NCBI GenBank assembly: GCA_040773965.1
Contig: JAXGVG010000096.1
Coordinates: 1-7,288, forward strand
DNA: 7,288 nt
From: JAXGVG01 sp040773965
GTDB taxonomy: Bacteria; Pseudomonadota; Alphaproteobacteria; UBA9219
Reading direction: 5' to 3'
In this document: positions 4,785 through 7,288 of the stretch, in pieces
How positions within the stretch are numbered: the stretch's first letter is position 1
How the letters are laid out: the number at the start of each line of letters is the position of its first letter
Made by a program: the position numbers and the translations under genes
Notes under the pieces: generated by a model
The model's database searches: none
Seen by the model: the letters and a program-made list of their open reading frames with translations, nothing else
What the model was told of the DNA's origin: nothing

Positions 4785-7079
4785 TTATTGATCGCTTCGG
4801 GTCAACGGAACGACGAACACGGGGCATTCGGTTTCCTTGATGACTTTTTCCGTCACGCTGCCCAGATGAACGTTTGGCCGTTCTGTGCCGCCTCGTCCGT
4901 GGGAGGCCATCATCAAAAGGTCGATGTCATGTTCCCGGCACACGTTAAGAATGGTTCGTGCCGGGTCCGCCGCCAGAAAAAGAGTCGTCGCGTTAATGGA
5001 CTCTTTCCCCAGAACCTCGGCGACATCGTGCAGATAAGGTTTGATCTTGTTCCGGTATTCTTCGTCTTCGTTCTCTTCCGCCACGAACAACAGCGTGACT
5101 TTGCTGTTAAACGCCTGGGCGATGGTGCGGATATAGGGAAGAACATGTTCCGCCGCTTCCGAACCGTCGAGGGCAACCAGCAGATTTTTGAACGCTGAAT
5201 AGCGGTTGCGCCAATGGTCGGAACGGCGAACGAGCAACACAGGCACAAGGGTTTTACGGATAACCTCGCAAACGATGCTTCCGGAAGCCAGCATTTTTAC
5301 GCCTGTGCTGACGCCGGTGGTCGCGGCGATAACATCCGCCTTGACGCTCATGGCATGCCGGTCGATTGTCGCAGCAATTTCTCCGGAGAGAATGCGAAAA
5401 CCTGTCTGGATACCGTCGTCTCTTAAGGAGCGCTTTACGGCGTTCAGATATTCGGATAACGGCGTTTCATCAAGCTTTTTGTCTTCGTTGACCGTCAAAA
5501 GCGAGATGTGCGCGTCTTGCGAGCGGGCTAAAGTCCGGGCAATGGGCAAAATTTGTTCGGCGGCAGCCGTTCCGTTTAAAGGAATGACAATCCGGTCTAT
5601 GCGCGCCTCCTTCCGTTTGATCTTGTCATACCAGATCTGGGGCACGTAACCCTGGCCCGTCATGACGCGGCCGAACCAGTCGTGGACGTCGGCGGGCGGG
5701 CCAAGGCGCCGCCGTGAGTGGCCGAAATACAGATACAGAACCGGGACCAAAAGCGCATACGACCATGCGCCATCGAAAAAACGTTCAATGAAAATAACGA
5801 CGGTCGCGGCGCTGGTGAGAAGGGCGGCGATGACTTTTCCGGTAAGGCCGTAGAATTTTACCGGAAGGAATTCAGCCTTCAGTTCCCTTAGAAGCCTTTT
5901 TGTGGCCGCCCAGCCTGTCATGCTCAGCAGTACGAACACGCCGGCAGCGTACAGCGCTAGATAGGTGGATTCCCGGGTTCCGAAAAGAAGATAACAAAGG
6001 CTTACAGCGCCAGCCATGATCCATACGGGCAAACCGGCAACATCGTAATTGTTTCGTTCGCCCAGGCTTGCCGGTATGTAGTGGCGGAAACGGAGGCCCA
6101 GGGCCAGGTTCTGTATGCCCTGTGTGACGGCGGCGCACGCCGATAACAGGACCACCACCCCGACGAGGGTTCCCGCATACGAAGCCCAGGGGGGAAGCAG
6201 ATAGTCCATGGCTTGCGTGAAAACGCTTACGTGCGCATCGAGGGCGTTTGTATGACCGAGAATCATGGGGCCGAGAACCAGCATGCTCATGGCCGTCGTG
6301 CCCATAACGATAAGCATGCTTCCAAAGGCTTTTTGGCTCCTTTCTTCGCGCGATCCGCTATAGGCCGCGACGAGATTGGCAAACACCTCTATGCCGGTCA
6401 CAAGGGCCAAAATCCGCGCGTATCCGGCGAGGGTAAAGTGCAGGTAGGACGGTGGGATCGTCTCGCCAAGGCCGGATTCCGGGCCGGAAAGTGAAAACGC
6501 GCGAAGATTGAAGTCCGGCAGATGAAAGCCGGTTTTGTGAATTGTCGCGAGAATCAATATCCACAAAAGAAAAAGAACGGCCGCCGTTGCCGGGCCGAAG
6601 ACACGAACGGAAACCCTGGGCCCGCGATTGACGATCCAGCAGGTAAGAAAACTGAGACATATGGCCAGAAACACCCGGTGCTGAAAACCGAAGAAAGTAT
6701 CGTTCAGGACAGGAAAACGATCGGCGATGAAGGTTACAAGAGCCGTCATGCTGACGAGAAAGGTCAGCGTGTATTCGATGACCGTGATCCCGGCATTGAT
6801 TTTAACCGCCCAACTCCCGAACTCCTCTTCACAGAGGCCGCTGCCGCCGCTGCCGTCCGTGATCCAGCGCATGACTTGCCGGTACATGGCGGCCACCATG
6901 AATACCGTAAACACGGCCAGCCAGATGGTGGCGCCGAAGGTAACCTGCGCGACGCCAGCTACGACAATCAGATGAAGAAAGGGCCCGAATACATACAGTG
7001 GCGACGACGCAGGATCGCCGCCGCCCGCCAGGGCGCCTTCAAGAGAACCGGATAATTTGCGTGAAACCTTGACGGACAT
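4785..7079 (-). CDS. APC-superfamily permease fused to two universal-stress (UspA) domains
   Basis: 764 aa. Residues ~25-455 form an APC-type (amino acid/polyamine/cation) permease of about 12 hydrophobic helices, with a glycine-rich DGSGGSG (75-81) and the FG of EEEFGSW a few residues on, as in many APC proteins. A short linker (456-490) leads to two cytoplasmic UspA domains. USP-1 (~494-618) opens RIVIPLNGT and has a loose nucleotide loop, TTGVSTGVKMLASGS. USP-2 (~629-757) opens LLVALDGSEAAEHVLPYIR and has SHGRGGTERPNVHLGSV, near the G-2X-G-9X-G(S/T) ATP-binding pattern, then CPVFVVP. Permeases with UspA tails are known, and the tails are thought to sense adenine nucleotides and gate transport. 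The substrate cannot be read from sequence. I chose the ATG at 7079 because AGGAGG lies five bases upstream; a TTG at 7100 would sit almost at the predicted transcription start. The MgtC/DUF4010 gene follows in the same direction after a terminator-like region, so it is probably a separate unit. Confidence 0.93.
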   Translation of the reverse strand: MSVKVSRKLSGSLEGALAGGGDPASSPLYVFGPFLHLIVVAGVAQVTFGATIWLAVFTVFMVAAMYRQVMRWITDGSGGSGLCEEEFGSWAVKINAGITVIEYTLTFLVSMTALVTFIADRFPVLNDTFFGFQHRVFLAICLSFLTCWIVNRGPRVSVRVFGPATAAVLFLLWILILATIHKTGFHLPDFNLRAFSLSGPESGLGETIPPSYLHFTLAGYARILALVTGIEVFANLVAAYSGSREERSQKAFGSMLIVMGTTAMSMLVLGPMILGHTNALDAHVSVFTQAMDYLLPPWASYAGTLVGVVVLLSACAAVTQGIQNLALGLRFRHYIPASLGERNNYDVAGLPVWIMAGAVSLCYLLFGTRESTYLALYAAGVFVLLSMTGWAATKRLLRELKAEFLPVKFYGLTGKVIAALLTSAATVVIFIERFFDGAWSYALLVPVLYLYFGHSRRRLGPPADVHDWFGRVMTGQGYVPQIWYDKIKRKEARIDRIVIPLNGTAAAEQILPIARTLARSQDAHISLLTVNEDKKLDETPLSEYLNAVKRSLRDDGIQTGFRILSGEIAATIDRHAMSVKADVIAATTGVSTGVKMLASGSIVCEVIRKTLVPVLLVRRSDHWRNRYSAFKNLLVALDGSEAAEHVLPYIRTIAQAFNSKVTLLFVAEENEDEEYRNKIKPYLHDVAEVLGKESINATTLFLAADPARTILNVCREHDIDLLMMASHGRGGTERPNVHLGSVTEKVIKETECPVFVVPLTRSDQ

Positions 7080-7103
7080 CGCCGCCTCCTGCGGTTTCAA
7101 TGG

Positions 7104-7131
7104 CTTATCGAAAAAGGTCTTTCCGTGTCAA
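7104..7131 (-). promoter_or_regulatory. Sigma-70-type promoter of the permease-UspA gene
   Basis: On the minus strand a perfect TTGACA (bases 7126-7131) is followed after 16 bp by GATAAG (7104-7109), which matches TATAAT at 4 of 6 positions. Transcription would start near base 7097, giving a leader of about 18 nt with the AGGAGG site just before the ATG at 7079. The exact -35 and sensible spacing make this the best promoter in the window. Confidence 0.55.
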
Positions 7132-7195
7132 CCGAATCCGGGGGAAATGCACGGCCCTGAACTCAGGTTAACAAGGATTCACAAAAGAGGCGAAG

Positions 7196-7206
7196 AGTGA
7201 TTCACT
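7196..7206. repeat. Short perfect dyad AGTGA-T-TCACT with a nearby half-site
   Basis: AGTGATTCACT is a perfect 5-bp inverted repeat around one base. GATTCAC also occurs at 7176-7182, 23 bp before the GATTCAC at 7199-7205. It lies between the two divergent genes, upstream of the plus-strand start at 7234. It could be a regulator site or part of an IS end; it is short enough to be chance. Confidence 0.25.
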
Positions 7207-7233
7207 GGCCCTTCTGAAAGGGAGGGCGAGACA

Positions 7234-7288
7234 ATGGAAGGCTTTGAAAAACCGAGGCTTAAGGGTTTATTGGATCATTTTGCGGTGA
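7234..7288 (+). CDS. Start of a plus-strand ORF, possibly ISAs1-family transposase (partial)
   Basis: ATG at 7234 opens a frame that runs to the window end and gives MEGFEKPRLKGLLDHFAV (18 complete codons). GGAGG at 7221-7225, eight bases upstream, is a good ribosome binding site and makes real translation likely. The segment LLDHFAV resembles the N-terminus of ISAs1/H-repeat transposases, which often read LLxHFxxxxDPR, but the diagnostic DPR would fall just past the window. It is divergent from the permease-UspA gene, with 154 bp between the two starts. The family call is tentative; that it is a gene start is fairly likely. Confidence 0.42.
   Translation, partial: MEGFEKPRLKGLLDHFAV

Noticed and set aside
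6522..7055. Plus-strand ORF of 177 codons opposite the permease domain.
   Set aside because: Antisense shadow, charged and repetitive in composition, with no domain. The permease reading explains this DNA.
7142..7159. Minus-strand CAGGGCCGTGCATTTCCC, beginning like an ISAs1-type terminal repeat.
   Set aside because: Its orientation would place an element to the left, over the permease promoter and gene, not around the right-edge ORF. Without the partner end it cannot be supported.

Overview
The window looks like accessory DNA from a proteobacterium, most likely an alphaproteobacterium. That placement is an impression from the style of the integrase, the MgtC/DUF4010 protein and the transposases, not a proof. 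Nothing in it identifies a genus. There are no rRNA or tRNA genes and I saw no CRISPR array. All complete genes are on the minus strand; the two plus-strand coding pieces are transposase fragments cut by the window edges.

From left to right: (i) 1-140 is the 3' end of an IS630-family element, with the last 40 codons of its transposase. (ii) 270-1653 is a two-gene module, a small helical protein of unknown family overlapping by 14 nt a zeta-toxin-like kinase. I read it as a toxin-antitoxin pair. (iii) 1758-2969 is a complete phage/island-type tyrosine recombinase with the full R-K-H-R-H-Y catalytic set. (iv) 2986-about 3260 is the left end of an IS481-family element: terminal repeats, start codon, ribosome binding site and helix-turn-helix of the transposase. 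The rest of the transposase is replaced by the integrase gene. (v) 3263-4498 is a 411-aa MgtC/SapB-DUF4010 membrane protein whose stop codon almost touches the IS481 end. (vi) 4785-7079 is a 764-aa APC-type permease fused to two UspA domains, with a good promoter upstream and a terminator-like region downstream. (vii) 7234-7288 is the start of a plus-strand ORF resembling the N-terminus of an ISAs1-family transposase.

The simplest reading is that two resident membrane/stress genes (v, vi) adjoin a mobile segment (ii, iii). That segment carries its own integrase and a zeta-type stabilising module, and its edge lies inside an old IS481 copy. The TA/integrase part looks more AT-rich than the transporter part: one 60-nt line at 841-900 has 27 G/C, against 40 for the line at 6121-6180. 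This sampling fits a different origin but is not a full count. The most notable points are the unidentified partner of the zeta toxin with the toxin's long C-terminal part, the IS481-integrase junction where the integrase has no clear ribosome binding site of its own, and the permease-UspA-UspA fusion.
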